Below are positions 1 to 7,456 of a DNA stretch of 12,325 nt, one piece after another. The number at the start of each line of letters is the position of its first letter. Positions within the stretch are counted from its first letter, which is position 1. The notes under the pieces are model-generated. The model saw only the letters and a list, made by a program, of their open reading frames with translations. It ran no database searches and was not told where the DNA came from. This DNA comes from Alphaproteobacteria bacterium (lineage in GTDB: Bacteria; Pseudomonadota; Alphaproteobacteria; Rs-D84), in contig JAGBCZ010000028.1 of the NCBI GenBank assembly GCA_017937735.1, positions 1-12,325 on the forward strand, in the 5' to 3' direction. Made by a program: the position numbers and the translations under genes.

Positions 1-406
1 ATGCATCGACAGAAATATCCATAGACATCATCTTGTCCTGTCTGTATGCAACATTGGCAAAGTCGCGTAAAATACGGTGGCGTAATTCTTCGTTCATGCC
101 CCACACACCATTTGTTTTGACAAATGGAACCATGCCGTACGATGCAGCAATTTCTAAACATTGTGGTATATATTCCGTTCTTTTATGGAAATAGGGCGCC
201 ATCGCTTCGCCACCGGTAAAAACCATGTGTTCCCACTTTGGCAACGGCATATCGTTAAACCCAGCAATATATTTTTCAACGTATTTCAGCGGCATAATAT
301 CTGGCGCAACATTGGGACCACTGTTTTCGCAACAGTGCGCACAACGCAAATTGCACCAATTTGTGTTTTTTATTGCAAAACTAATTTTATTACAAACTTG
401 ATTCAT
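1..406 (-). CDS. Radical SAM domain protein, N-terminal part (runs off left edge)
   Basis: The frame opens at an ATG at 406-404 and stays open to the window edge, giving 135 residues with no stop. Residues 18-25 are C-N-L-R-C-A-H-C, the CX3CX2C motif that binds the [4Fe-4S] cluster in radical SAM enzymes; a further Cys follows at 26. T-G-G-E at 64-67 is the usual GGE motif that contacts the SAM amino group, and S-M-D-I-S-V-D near the cut edge fits a later core strand. An AAGGTA ribosome-binding site sits about eight bases before the ATG, and a good promoter lies just upstream. The family assignment is firm. The substrate cannot be named because the C-terminal part, where a SPASM or other accessory domain would lie, is outside the window. 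It could be a peptide- or cofactor-modifying enzyme. Confidence 0.85.
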   Translation of the reverse strand, partial: MNQVCNKISFAIKNTNWCNLRCAHCCENSGPNVAPDIMPLKYVEKYIAGFNDMPLPKWEHMVFTGGEAMAPYFHKRTEYIPQCLEIAASYGMVPFVKTNGVWGMNEELRHRILRDFANVAYRQDKMMSMDISVDA

Positions 407-427
407 ATAAAAAATACCTTACACAAT

Positions 428-457
428 ATATTATTGCACAAGATATTTATTTGTCAA
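428..457 (-). promoter_or_regulatory. Promoter of the radical SAM gene
   Basis: On the minus strand a perfect TTGACA (457-452) is followed after 18 bases by TAATAT (433-428); ATAATA with a 17-base spacer is the alternative reading. The predicted start lies near 421, leaving a leader of about 15 bases that holds only the ribosome-binding site. No clear intrinsic terminator separates this from the peptidase gene upstream, so some read-through from that operon is possible. Confidence 0.65.
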
Positions 458-500
458 CAAATATAGTAAAGGTGTTTTTGGCGATATTTGCAAATTATGT

Positions 501-2228
501 TTATCGTTTTTTTTGGCGAATTTCATCCGCCAATGGTTCCACAATGTACGAGTTTCGTTGTTTGTCGACCGCAGACAATTTTGCCCCAAGTGTTTGCAAT
601 TGTGGTGTCCAAACTGCATATTTTTCGATATGTTTGCGTGCCATATCTGGGTTTCTGCATAACTGAATATCAATCGCATCAGACAGCATTTTATTGCTGC
701 GTTCCATTACACGATTAAAATCTATAACCAAACGTCCATTTGCATCCAGTTTAATTGCACCACTTTCAAAGAACATGTTATGTTGCATGATGTTTCGTTT
801 TGAATGTGCGGTTTTAAAATTTGCTGCAGGATATAAATATGCGACCAACCATGATGTTATTATTTCGTAACAGCGTTGTTGTGTAAAAAATCCGCAATGT
901 ACTAATTCGTTCAGCATCGCAACAGAACCTGCATCTGCTTTGTGTTCTTCTATGACAGCTTTATATTCACCTAATGATTCCAAACCCTTTTTAGGTCCCA
1001 ATGAATGCATATTTTCGTGCAATATTGTAAAGTCGTGTAATGCGGATACTGAAAAATATTTATGAAATTCTGGTGCCAATAATGCGTTTAATTTTTCTGG
1101 CAGGGCGGTTGCGTATTTTGACTGACGCATTTGTTTTAAATAAACAGTTCTGTATCCGCCACCGGTTTGTACTGCCAACTTATCCGCATTTGGTAAATTA
1201 AACGCCAACGATATTCCGCCACGATATGCAGCATTACGCCCGCCGACAGTCACAATATCAACGTCCACCATTGTTTGTTTGGTGTCTTTGGTTATATTTT
1301 GTTCGTATTCAGAATTTCGTGGCATTTTTTGTGCCAGCATTGGCAATAAATCTTTTATTTTTAACAAATAATCTGTTCCGACCTTGTCGATAATACCAAC
1401 TGTTGTGCCCAGTGTGTCTTTTGCATACGGTACAATGCCACGTTCGTCTAACATAGACTTTAATTTTGGATTGCTTAATACAGTTGGTGTCATTGCGTCA
1501 TCATAAGATTCACGGCCCAACGTAAATTCTAATGGTCCACTTTGTAACGTTGCCCATTTTTTATCGGCTCGACAATCCAGCAAAGGCGCATTATTTGACA
1601 ATGCAGCAGATTGCATTCGTAAATACTCTTTAAAATTCCAATCTGATGCATAATGTGCAGCAACCTCCAAACATGCCGCCGCCGTACGAAAATAGTCTTG
1701 AAATGCGACTGTATAATCTTGTGCCACTAATTTTGCGCCATAACGTCTGACAAGCGTTCTTTGATTCAATATTTCTTTTACCTGTGCATCTTGGCCATTG
1801 TTCAACATATCAATTAAAATATCATGAAATTCAGGCACAGATAAATCATACGGATAAAATGCACGTCCTGGCCGCATTTCTACATCATTTGTTAGCGCGA
1901 CAATGTTACCATTTCTGTCATGACCGAATATACCACGCTGGCCATAAAACAAACCCATTGTCATATTTGCACGTTCATCCCCCAACTTGATTTTTTGGGT
2001 TAAAAAGTTTTCAAATTGAATGTTATAATGATGATCCATTCTTAACGCCACACGATCTATGATATCGGACGCACGAACCAAATGTTTCAGTGCTTTTTTA
2101 TCATTTTCGGACAACGCCATGTATTCCGGCGCATCCGCCCCCAGCATTTTATATGGCGTAAAAACATCAGGCTTTGTACGTTCTAATAATTCTTGTTCTG
2201 ATAATGCCAGTGTAAATTTATCTGCCAT
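501..2228 (-). CDS. M49-family metallopeptidase (dipeptidyl peptidase III-like), HEXXH variant
   Basis: This 575-residue protein has the zinc site of the M49 family. H404-E405-N-M-H408 is followed 18 residues later by E427-E428-H-K-A-D432, matching the second M49 motif EExR/KA(E/D), whose second Glu is the third zinc ligand. Family members remove dipeptides from the N-terminus of short peptides. Classical DPP III has HEXXGH with one extra residue; the five-residue form here is the rarer variant, for which Caldithrix abyssi DPP III (HEISH) is a precedent. G-P-L-E-F-T-L-G-R near residue 230 and R-P-G-R-A-F-Y-P near 118 also fit the family. There is no signal peptide or membrane segment, so a cytoplasmic enzyme is likely. 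It starts 18 bases after the LysM gene's stop, with only a purine-rich AAGAAGAAA as ribosome-binding site, so it is probably co-transcribed. Substrate is unknown. Confidence 0.8.
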   Translation of the reverse strand: MADKFTLALSEQELLERTKPDVFTPYKMLGADAPEYMALSENDKKALKHLVRASDIIDRVALRMDHHYNIQFENFLTQKIKLGDERANMTMGLFYGQRGIFGHDRNGNIVALTNDVEMRPGRAFYPYDLSVPEFHDILIDMLNNGQDAQVKEILNQRTLVRRYGAKLVAQDYTVAFQDYFRTAAACLEVAAHYASDWNFKEYLRMQSAALSNNAPLLDCRADKKWATLQSGPLEFTLGRESYDDAMTPTVLSNPKLKSMLDERGIVPYAKDTLGTTVGIIDKVGTDYLLKIKDLLPMLAQKMPRNSEYEQNITKDTKQTMVDVDIVTVGGRNAAYRGGISLAFNLPNADKLAVQTGGGYRTVYLKQMRQSKYATALPEKLNALLAPEFHKYFSVSALHDFTILHENMHSLGPKKGLESLGEYKAVIEEHKADAGSVAMLNELVHCGFFTQQRCYEIITSWLVAYLYPAANFKTAHSKRNIMQHNMFFESGAIKLDANGRLVIDFNRVMERSNKMLSDAIDIQLCRNPDMARKHIEKYAVWTPQLQTLGAKLSAVDKQRNSYIVEPLADEIRQKKR

Positions 2229-2246
2229 AAGTATTTCTTCTTGCGT

Positions 2247-3368
2247 TTATTTTGCACCGACTGGGATTTGCAGTCTTTGCTGTGGGAAAATCAAATCAGG
2301 GTTTTTAATATTATTTCTGTCTGCAATAATGCTGAACAAAATTCCACGGCGCATAAAGTTACGTGCAATAATCCACAGACAATCACCACGGCGTACAGTG
2401 TAATACGTGTCGTCATCGCCGGTCATTTCCGGCATGGTAAATTTGTGTGTTACAGAACTGACTGTGCGGCCATCGCCATCATGCATACGAACAGTTAATG
2501 AATATTCTTGTCCTGATTTTAAATCGCCAACATCCGCCCCCAGACCGAAATGTTTATGGTCGGACACACGTGCAAATCCGATGTATTCGTTATCTAAACT
2601 TAACGATACGCGCAATCTTGGCATGCCGTCACCTGTGACGACAATGCGGCCATTACTTAAATAATCAATCTTGGAAACAGTTAAGTCATTGTCGTTTAAT
2701 ACGGTTGGCATTTGTAACAGTGTACTGCCATCTTTTGTCATCAATAAAGATACAGAATTTTCAGGTCCGTCTTCAGAAATATACACAAATACTTTTTCGG
2801 ATGATTTTACTTCTGGTTCGCCACCGACCAATGCGATTGTGTAATTGCCTGCATCCCAGTTATGCTTTGGTGAATATACAAATTCACCGTATGGGTTTGT
2901 GCTTTCAGTTGCGACAATGCGGCCATTTACCATTACCGATACAGTGTTGTTTGGCAACCAGCGACCAGCGATAACAACACCGCCGTTTTTTTCAATACGA
3001 ACAATATCGAATTCGGGCACAGTAATTTCGTTGTGTGATTTTGTAACTTGTACAGGAACTTCTGGAACCAAAATAAATTTAGATGTGTGATTTACACGAA
3101 TAAAGCAAACCCATATTGCAACGAATATAACAATCAACGCACACAAAATAGGGAACCAGTAATTCTTTAATGTTGTGTATTTCTGTTCTGATTTTTGTTT
3201 ACGTTGCGTTTGTTGTTTTTCAGTAAATACATTAAATTTTTTCAAGAAACTGCGTGTATATGCGCGGCGATTTTCCAGCCAGTCATTTTGCTTGGAAATT
3301 GCATTGTCAATCAGATCGTCTGTTGAACGTTTTGTGCTGCCCATATTTTGCTTGTTATTTATTGCCAT
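2247..3368 (-). CDS. Membrane-anchored LysM protein with two Ig-like repeats
   Basis: The ATG at 3368 gives 373 residues. It is preferred over an in-frame TTG at 3395 because GGAG lies seven bases before the ATG and the TTG falls in the predicted promoter. Residues 1-70 are polar and basic, so probably cytoplasmic. A single hydrophobic helix spans about 71-91, followed by a periplasmic part. Two Ig-like segments can be aligned by eye: one around G-G-V-V-I-A-G-R, the other around N-G-R-I-V-V-T-G. Residues 322-370 are a LysM domain (Y-Y-T-V-R-R-G-D-C-L-W at its start, N-P-D-L-I-F-P-Q-Q-R-L near its end), which binds peptidoglycan glycan chains. The likely role is an inner-membrane protein reaching to the cell wall. 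It is the first gene of an operon with the downstream M49 peptidase. The exact function is unknown. Confidence 0.85.
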   Translation of the reverse strand: MAINNKQNMGSTKRSTDDLIDNAISKQNDWLENRRAYTRSFLKKFNVFTEKQQTQRKQKSEQKYTTLKNYWFPILCALIVIFVAIWVCFIRVNHTSKFILVPEVPVQVTKSHNEITVPEFDIVRIEKNGGVVIAGRWLPNNTVSVMVNGRIVATESTNPYGEFVYSPKHNWDAGNYTIALVGGEPEVKSSEKVFVYISEDGPENSVSLLMTKDGSTLLQMPTVLNDNDLTVSKIDYLSNGRIVVTGDGMPRLRVSLSLDNEYIGFARVSDHKHFGLGADVGDLKSGQEYSLTVRMHDGDGRTVSSVTHKFTMPEMTGDDDTYYTVRRGDCLWIIARNFMRRGILFSIIADRNNIKNPDLIFPQQRLQIPVGAK

Positions 3369-3393
3369 TTGAAAACTCCGATTATATGTGGAC

Positions 3394-3423
3394 AAATTAT
3401 TGCAAATTATATTTCTTTGTCAA
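3394..3423 (-). promoter_or_regulatory. Promoter of the LysM-M49 operon
   Basis: A perfect TTGACA (3423-3418) is followed after 17 or 18 bases by ATAATT (3400-3395) or TAATTT (3399-3394). The predicted start is near 3388, giving a leader of about 20 bases that includes the GGAG site. Its -35 element lies inside the promoter of the divergent phosphofructokinase-like gene. A nearer TATAAT (about 3386-3381) has no good -35 partner. Confidence 0.55.
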
Positions 3424-3440
3424 TTTAATTGTGATATAAT
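3412..3440 (+). promoter_or_regulatory. Extended -10 promoter of the phosphofructokinase-like gene
   Basis: TGATATAAT at 3432-3440 is a perfect extended -10 element (TGn plus TATAAT). The -35 position (3412-3417, TTTCTT) is poor, as is common for extended -10 promoters. The predicted start is near 3447, about 19 bases before the ATG. This promoter overlaps the -35 box of the divergent LysM promoter, so the two may compete for polymerase. Confidence 0.55.
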
Positions 3441-3465
3441 TAACCAGAAAGACCAAGGAAAAATC

Positions 3466-4545
3466 ATGAAAAGAATAGGCATAATGACAACAGGCGGCGA
3501 TTGCAGTGGCCTAAACACTGTGATTCAGCGTATAACACACGGTGCGACCCTGCGAAAATGGGCGGTTTACGGTATTTTGGACGGTACGGATGGTTTGTGT
3601 GTTACACCACCGGCAGTGGTTAAATTAAATGATTTGATGTTGCCGATTGAAAATGCAAGACTTGCGGGCAGTTTTTTGCACAATGGTCATGCAAATGCGC
3701 TGAATTTTGAAACAGCGATTGAACGTGGTAAGACTGCGTTATTTAACAAACAATTATATCGGTCATTATCTGAATTAAAGTTAGATGCCTTGATATTGGT
3801 TGGTGGTAATGGCAGTATATCATTGGCGTGGTCCAACCGTGAAATTTATCGTGACCTGCAATTGATTTGTATTCCAAAAACGATAGATATGGATATTCCA
3901 TTAACAGACAGAACGATTGGTTTTGATACTGCTGTGCAACAGTTAACATCATATTGCGATCAGTTGATGTTGACCGCACGCAGCCATCATCGTTGGTTTG
4001 TTGTGCAAAGTATGGGGCGTGATTGTGGCAATCTGGCATTAAATGCAGGGGTTGCCGTTGGTGCATCTGCGATTTTGATACCAGAAATTAAGTTTGATGT
4101 TAACGCATTGGTTGATCACATAAAAAAACAATCAAATGATTATGGTATAATCATTGTTTCCGAAGGCATATCGTTACGTGGTCATTCGGGGCGTCCTGCG
4201 GATATGATTGCCCGCAAATTAACGGCCGCCGGTATTGTAAACAGAACAGCATTCCCAGAACATACCCAGCGGGCAGGGGACACAACCGCCACAGACAGAA
4301 TCTTGGCCACACGTTTTGCAGACTGTGCATTACATGCGATTGAAAATGGCGAAACAAATGTCATGACTGTGTTATCAGATGGTGATGTTCACACTGTTTC
4401 ATTGGCTGATTTTGTTGATGCAGGCGAAATTGTTCGTGATCCAAAAATCCCAGATTTGATGACGTCAAACGCATACGTGTCGCCCGATAATCCGTTGCTG
4501 GATGTGGCATACGATATGGGTATATATATCGGTGAACAGAAATAA
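3466..4545 (+). CDS. Phosphofructokinase-family protein with an altered Mg/ATP loop
   Basis: The ATG at 3466 follows AAGGAA by five bases and gives 359 residues; a longer frame from 3388 adds 26 residues without family features. PFK-A landmarks appear in order: G-G-D-C-S-G-L-N (10-17), G-G-N-G-S (113-117), P-K-T-I-D-M-D-I (137-144, with D141 matching the catalytic base D127 of E. coli PfkA), G-F-D-T-A (152-156), M-G-R-D-C-G (183-188), S-E-G (232-234) and H-T-Q-R-A-G (266-271). The family phosphorylates fructose 6-phosphate using ATP or PPi. Gly116 resembles ATP enzymes, while Lys138 is usual in PPi enzymes but also occurs in some ATP enzymes. Odd points: Asn115 replaces the Mg-binding Asp of GGDG, and the region around E. 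coli Arg72 reads H-N-G-H-A-N. Family membership is firm, but donor and activity are uncertain. Confidence 0.85.
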   Translation: MKRIGIMTTGGDCSGLNTVIQRITHGATLRKWAVYGILDGTDGLCVTPPAVVKLNDLMLPIENARLAGSFLHNGHANALNFETAIERGKTALFNKQLYRSLSELKLDALILVGGNGSISLAWSNREIYRDLQLICIPKTIDMDIPLTDRTIGFDTAVQQLTSYCDQLMLTARSHHRWFVVQSMGRDCGNLALNAGVAVGASAILIPEIKFDVNALVDHIKKQSNDYGIIIVSEGISLRGHSGRPADMIARKLTAAGIVNRTAFPEHTQRAGDTTATDRILATRFADCALHAIENGETNVMTVLSDGDVHTVSLADFVDAGEIVRDPKIPDLMTSNAYVSPDNPLLDVAYDMGIYIGEQK

Positions 4546-4579
4546 AATAACACCGCCGGATGGCGGTGTTATTTTATTT
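4540..4579. terminator. Bidirectional terminator between convergent genes
   Basis: A perfect 18-bp inverted repeat (4540-4557 with 4562-4579) encloses a GGAT loop. The core is GC-rich (ACACCGCC/GGCGGTGT) and the outer arms are A-rich and T-rich, giving a U-tract in either direction. It ends both the phosphofructokinase-like gene (+) and the first ACP gene (-). The stop codons of both genes (4543-4545 and 4574-4576) lie symmetrically inside the stem. Confidence 0.85.
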
Positions 4580-5005
4580 TGTGTATTGTTTTAACTGTTG
4601 AAAGTTTCTTTCGATTATACAGTTGTGACGGCGACACAAGTTGAACAACTGGGTGTTTTTATGTATTTCGTCTTTTGATATCTTTGTGCAATTTTCTCCT
4701 GTTAAACAGCATTTTGCTTTGCCACTGGATGATGTTGTGTATAATCCTGCAATTGGTTTTTTGACAGGTTTGTTAACCGGTGCCTTGCTTTTTACATAAT
4801 CAATCAATTGTGCCACTGTCATTGACTGGCTAGGCAATGGGTCTTCAATAGATCTATTGTTATTGAATTCTTTTTCTAAACACATTTGCAATTCGATAAT
4901 ATCCAAACTGTCCAGATTCAAATCATATATCAAATCTTTGTCGTCATCAGGAACGACAGCGAACTTTTCGATTAAAATATCTTTTACTTTTTTTTCAATA
5001 CTCAT
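4574..5005 (-). CDS. Acyl carrier protein-like protein with a cysteine-rich C-terminal extension
   Basis: Residues 1-75 form an acyl carrier domain: a first helix, then D-L-N-L-D-S33-L-D-I-I-E-L, where Ser33 is the expected 4'-phosphopantetheine attachment site, then an acidic helix and a final helix ending near V-K-S-K. A typical ACP stops there at about 75-80 residues. This protein runs to 143. A Pro/Lys-rich linker (about 75-86) leads to a basic segment with Cys99, 100, 106, 124 and 129 and His128, spaced like a small metal- or disulfide-stabilised module. I do not recognise that module. AGAAGG before the ATG is a good ribosome-binding site, and there is a separate promoter. A second ACP gene lies just upstream on the same strand. 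It is probably not the main fatty-acid acpP, since it is not beside fab genes. Confidence 0.75.
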   Translation of the reverse strand: MSIEKKVKDILIEKFAVVPDDDKDLIYDLNLDSLDIIELQMCLEKEFNNNRSIEDPLPSQSMTVAQLIDYVKSKAPVNKPVKKPIAGLYTTSSSGKAKCCLTGENCTKISKDEIHKNTQLFNLCRRHNCIIERNFQQLKQYTK

Positions 5006-5032
5006 TTTGCGCCTTCTTTATTTGTTATAAAC

Positions 5033-5060
5033 ATTTTAGCCCAAAAATAGTGATTGTCAA
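5033..5060 (-). promoter_or_regulatory. Promoter of the cysteine-tailed ACP gene
   Basis: A perfect TTGACA (5060-5055) is followed after 16 bases by TAAAAT (5038-5033). The predicted start is near 5026, about 20 bases before the ATG. It lies in the 89-base gap between the two ACP genes, so this ACP can be expressed independently of the upstream one. I see no terminator in that gap. Confidence 0.6.
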
Positions 5061-5094
5061 CAGCGAAATATACCATTAAGCGGTGGCAATTTTA

Positions 5095-5430
5095 TCATTT
5101 TGTCTTTTGTTTTAATCGCAATGCTGCGTCTTGCCTTTGTTTTATTTTGGTTGCATGAATAACATTTTTTGTAATCACCGCCAAATTAAACAAGGTTAAA
5201 TTATCGGTATTAAATGTCGGCGCAGTCATTGTCCCGTCTGGTAATGCGTATTCTGTTTCAATTAACTCACGCAAAAAAACAATGTCCAGCGAATCTAAAT
5301 TTAAATCGTATATTAAACTGGCGTGCATTGATATTTTATGTGCAGGAACGTCTAATTTATTAACTAATATTTCATTTATCGTAGAATAGTATTCTGCGAT
5401 ATCTGCGGGCATAGTGTCTGTTTTATTCAT
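5095..5430 (-). CDS. Second acyl carrier protein-like protein
   Basis: This 111-residue protein has Y-D-L-N-L-D-S47-L-D-I-V-F-L, the same carrier-domain core as the neighbouring ACP; Ser47 is the predicted phosphopantetheine site. The N-terminus carries about 12 extra residues before the first helix. The C-terminus ends in a basic helix rich in Lys, Arg and Gln. The segment between helices 2 and 3 (about 62-80) is longer and less acidic than in E. coli AcpP. AAGGAT lies six bases before the ATG, and the gene has its own promoter directly after the dnaK terminator. The shared D-L-N-L-D-S-L-D-I block points to divergent relatives of one another. No acyltransferase, ketosynthase or ligase gene in the window shows which acyl group they carry. 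Confidence 0.75.
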   Translation of the reverse strand: MNKTDTMPADIAEYYSTINEILVNKLDVPAHKISMHASLIYDLNLDSLDIVFLRELIETEYALPDGTMTAPTFNTDNLTLFNLAVITKNVIHATKIKQRQDAALRLKQKTK

Positions 5431-5454
5431 ATTTTATCCTTGTTATGGACCGGT

Positions 5455-5482
5455 ATCATACCACAAGAAAATGAACTAGCAA
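5455..5482 (-). promoter_or_regulatory. Promoter of the second ACP gene
   Basis: TTGCTA (5482-5477), a 16-base spacer, then TATGAT (5460-5455). The -10 box is preceded by TGG, forming an extended -10. The predicted start is near 5448, about 18 bases before the ATG. It sits immediately downstream of the dnaK terminator. Confidence 0.55.
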
Positions 5483-5509
5483 CAAAAATCCCCCGAAATC
5501 GGGGGATTT
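5481..5509 (-). terminator. Intrinsic terminator of dnaK
   Basis: A perfect 10-bp stem (5486-5495 with 5500-5509) contains a C5/G5 core and a four-base loop. On the minus strand it is followed by a run of five T, then GTT. It starts about 19 bases after the dnaK stop and separates dnaK from the ACP promoter. Confidence 0.8.
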
Positions 5510-5527
5510 GAATTCAGAACGACTAAT

Positions 5528-7423
5528 TTACTTTTTTTCAGAAAAGTCTGCATCGACTGTTCCGTCATCGTTCTTTTTTTGTTCGGATTCACCGGATGCA
5601 GCTTGTTCTGCCTGGGCTGCTTTATAGACAGCTTCGCCCAATTTCATGGCTTTTTCAGACAACGCATCTGTTTTTTCTTTCAAAGACGCTGCCGTTGCAT
5701 CAGCCTTGGCCAGTTCGTCTGCCAATTCTTTTTTTGCATCTTCAATAGACTTCTTTTCGTCTTCGCTGATTTTGTCGCCATGTTCTTTCAAAGACTTTTC
5801 AATACTGAATATCGCTGTTTCAGCAGTATTTTTTGCTTCGGCCAGTTCGCGTTTCAGTTTGTCTGCTTCGGCATTTGCAGCGGCTTCGTCAACCATACGT
5901 TTGATTTCGTCTTCAGACAGACCGCCATCAGATTTAATTGAAATCGCCTGTTCTTTGCCTGTGCCTTTGTCTTTTGCAGATACATGAACAATCCCGTTCG
6001 CATCAATATCAAAAGAAACTTCGATTTGTGGCATACCACGTGGGGCAGGTGCGATACCTTCCAGATTAAACTGACCCAACAGTTTATTGTCTGCCGCCAT
6101 ATCACGTTCGCCTTGGAATACACGGATTGTAACAGCAGATTGATTATCTTCGGCTGTACTGAAAACCTGTGATTTCTTGGTTGGGATAGTTGTATTTCTG
6201 TCAATCAGACGTGTAAATACGCCGCCTAATGTTTCAATACCCAGTGACAATGGTGTAACGTCCAGCAACAAAACATCTTTTACATCGCCTTTTAATACGC
6301 CACCTTGGATTGCAGCACCCATACCGACAACTTCGTCTGGGTTAACGCCTTTGTGTGGTTCACGGCCAAAGAATTCTTTTACTGTTTCTGCAACCTTTGG
6401 CATACGTGTTTGCCCACCAACCAAGATGACTTCGTTAATCTGGGATTTATCCAAACCTGCATCTTTTAATGCCTTCTTGCAAGGTTCGATTGTGCGTTCA
6501 ATCAAGTCCGCAACCAGTGATTCCAATTTTGCACGTGTCAATGTTGTGTTAAAGTGCTTTGGTCCTGTTGCATCAGCTGTCAAATAAGGCAGGTTAATAT
6601 CTGTCGATGTCTTGGAAGACAGTTCGATTTTTGCCTTTTCTGCTGCTTCTTTCAAGCGTTGCAGTGCCAATTTATCATTGGACAAATCGATGCCTGACTG
6701 TGCTTTAAATTCTGCCATCAAGTGTTCCAAAATACGTGCATCAAAGTCCGAACCGCCCAACGTTGTATCGCCGTTTGTAGATTTTACTTCGAATACGCCG
6801 TCAACGATTTCCAAAATAGATACGTCAAATGTACCACCACCAAGGTCATACACAGCGATTGTGCCGTCTTTGCCTTTGTCTAAACCGTACGCCAACGCAG
6901 CAGCTGTTGGTTCATTAACAATACGCAAAACGTTCAATCCTGCAATGCGCCCCGCATCTTTGGTTGCCTGACGTTGTGAATCATTAAAGTATGCAGGTAC
7001 TGTGATAACTGCATCTGTTACTGTTTCACCCAAGTAACTTTCTGCATCTTTCTTTAATTTCGCCAACACCATTGCAGAAATCTGTGAAGGGGCATATTTT
7101 TTGCCATCCATTTCAACCCATGCATCACCATTGTCGCCTGCAACGATTTTATATGGAACACGTGCAGCGATTTCTTTGACCGCAGGGCTATCAAAACGTA
7201 ACCCCATCAAACGTTTGATTTCATAGATTGTATTTTCAGGATTTGTAACTGCCTGATTCTTTGCAGTAATACCGACCAGTTGCTCGCCGCTGTTTGTCAG
7301 TGCAACAACAGATGGTGTTGTGCGTTGACCTTCGGAATTTTCGATAATTTTTGGTTCCGTTCCGTCCATGAAAGCCATGGCAGAATTGGTTGTACCTAAA
7401 TCAATACCTAATACTTTTCCCAT
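5528..7423 (-). CDS. dnaK: Chaperone protein DnaK (Hsp70)
   Basis: This 631-residue protein is full length (E. coli DnaK has 638). It is the ATP-dependent cytoplasmic Hsp70 that binds exposed hydrophobic peptides and cycles with DnaJ and GrpE. The nucleotide-binding domain shows G-I-D-L-G-T-T-N-S at 6-14, [21 protein letters not shown] and [11 protein letters not shown]. The interdomain linker is [14 protein letters not shown] substrate-binding domain and a charged helical lid follow, and the tail is short and acidic, ending [14 protein letters not shown] before the ATG is the strongest ribosome-binding site in the window. Neither dnaJ nor grpE is adjacent: the next gene on the strand is an ACP, beyond a terminator. 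A heat-shock-type promoter lies upstream. Confidence 0.98.
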   Translation of the reverse strand: MGKVLGIDLGTTNSAMAFMDGTEPKIIENSEGQRTTPSVVALTNSGEQLVGITAKNQAVTNPENTIYEIKRLMGLRFDSPAVKEIAARVPYKIVAGDNGDAWVEMDGKKYAPSQISAMVLAKLKKDAESYLGETVTDAVITVPAYFNDSQRQATKDAGRIAGLNVLRIVNEPTAAALAYGLDKGKDGTIAVYDLGGGTFDVSILEIVDGVFEVKSTNGDTTLGGSDFDARILEHLMAEFKAQSGIDLSNDKLALQRLKEAAEKAKIELSSKTSTDINLPYLTADATGPKHFNTTLTRAKLESLVADLIERTIEPCKKALKDAGLDKSQINEVILVGGQTRMPKVAETVKEFFGREPHKGVNPDEVVGMGAAIQGGVLKGDVKDVLLLDVTPLSLGIETLGGVFTRLIDRNTTIPTKKSQVFSTAEDNQSAVTIRVFQGERDMAADNKLLGQFNLEGIAPAPRGMPQIEVSFDIDANGIVHVSAKDKGTGKEQAISIKSDGGLSEDEIKRMVDEAAANAEADKLKRELAEAKNTAETAIFSIEKSLKEHGDKISEDEKKSIEDAKKELADELAKADATAASLKEKTDALSEKAMKLGEAVYKAAQAEQAASGESEQKKNDDGTVDADFSEKK

Positions 7424-7456
7424 ATTTTTACTCCTTAAAATTTTCGCTTACCCACC

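Noticed and set aside
458..500. Possible terminator after the M49 peptidase gene (short CGATA/TATCG arms)
   Set aside because: Only five A/T-rich pairs with a long spacer and no T-run. The gap otherwise shows nothing clear.
3388..3465. 26-residue N-terminal extension of the phosphofructokinase-like protein
   Set aside because: It covers the predicted promoter, lacks a ribosome-binding site and matches nothing in the family. The ATG at 3466 has AAGGAA.
3743..4066. 107-codon frame antisense to the phosphofructokinase-like gene
   Set aside because: His/Gln-rich composition with no recognisable motifs and no ribosome-binding site; it is a complement artefact.
5579..6971. Several open frames of 110-136 codons on the + strand across dnaK (for example 5646-5987, 6177-6587, 6612-6971)
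   Set aside because: They are antisense to a clear dnaK, have no family features, and their Ser/Phe-rich composition follows from the complement of dnaK codons.
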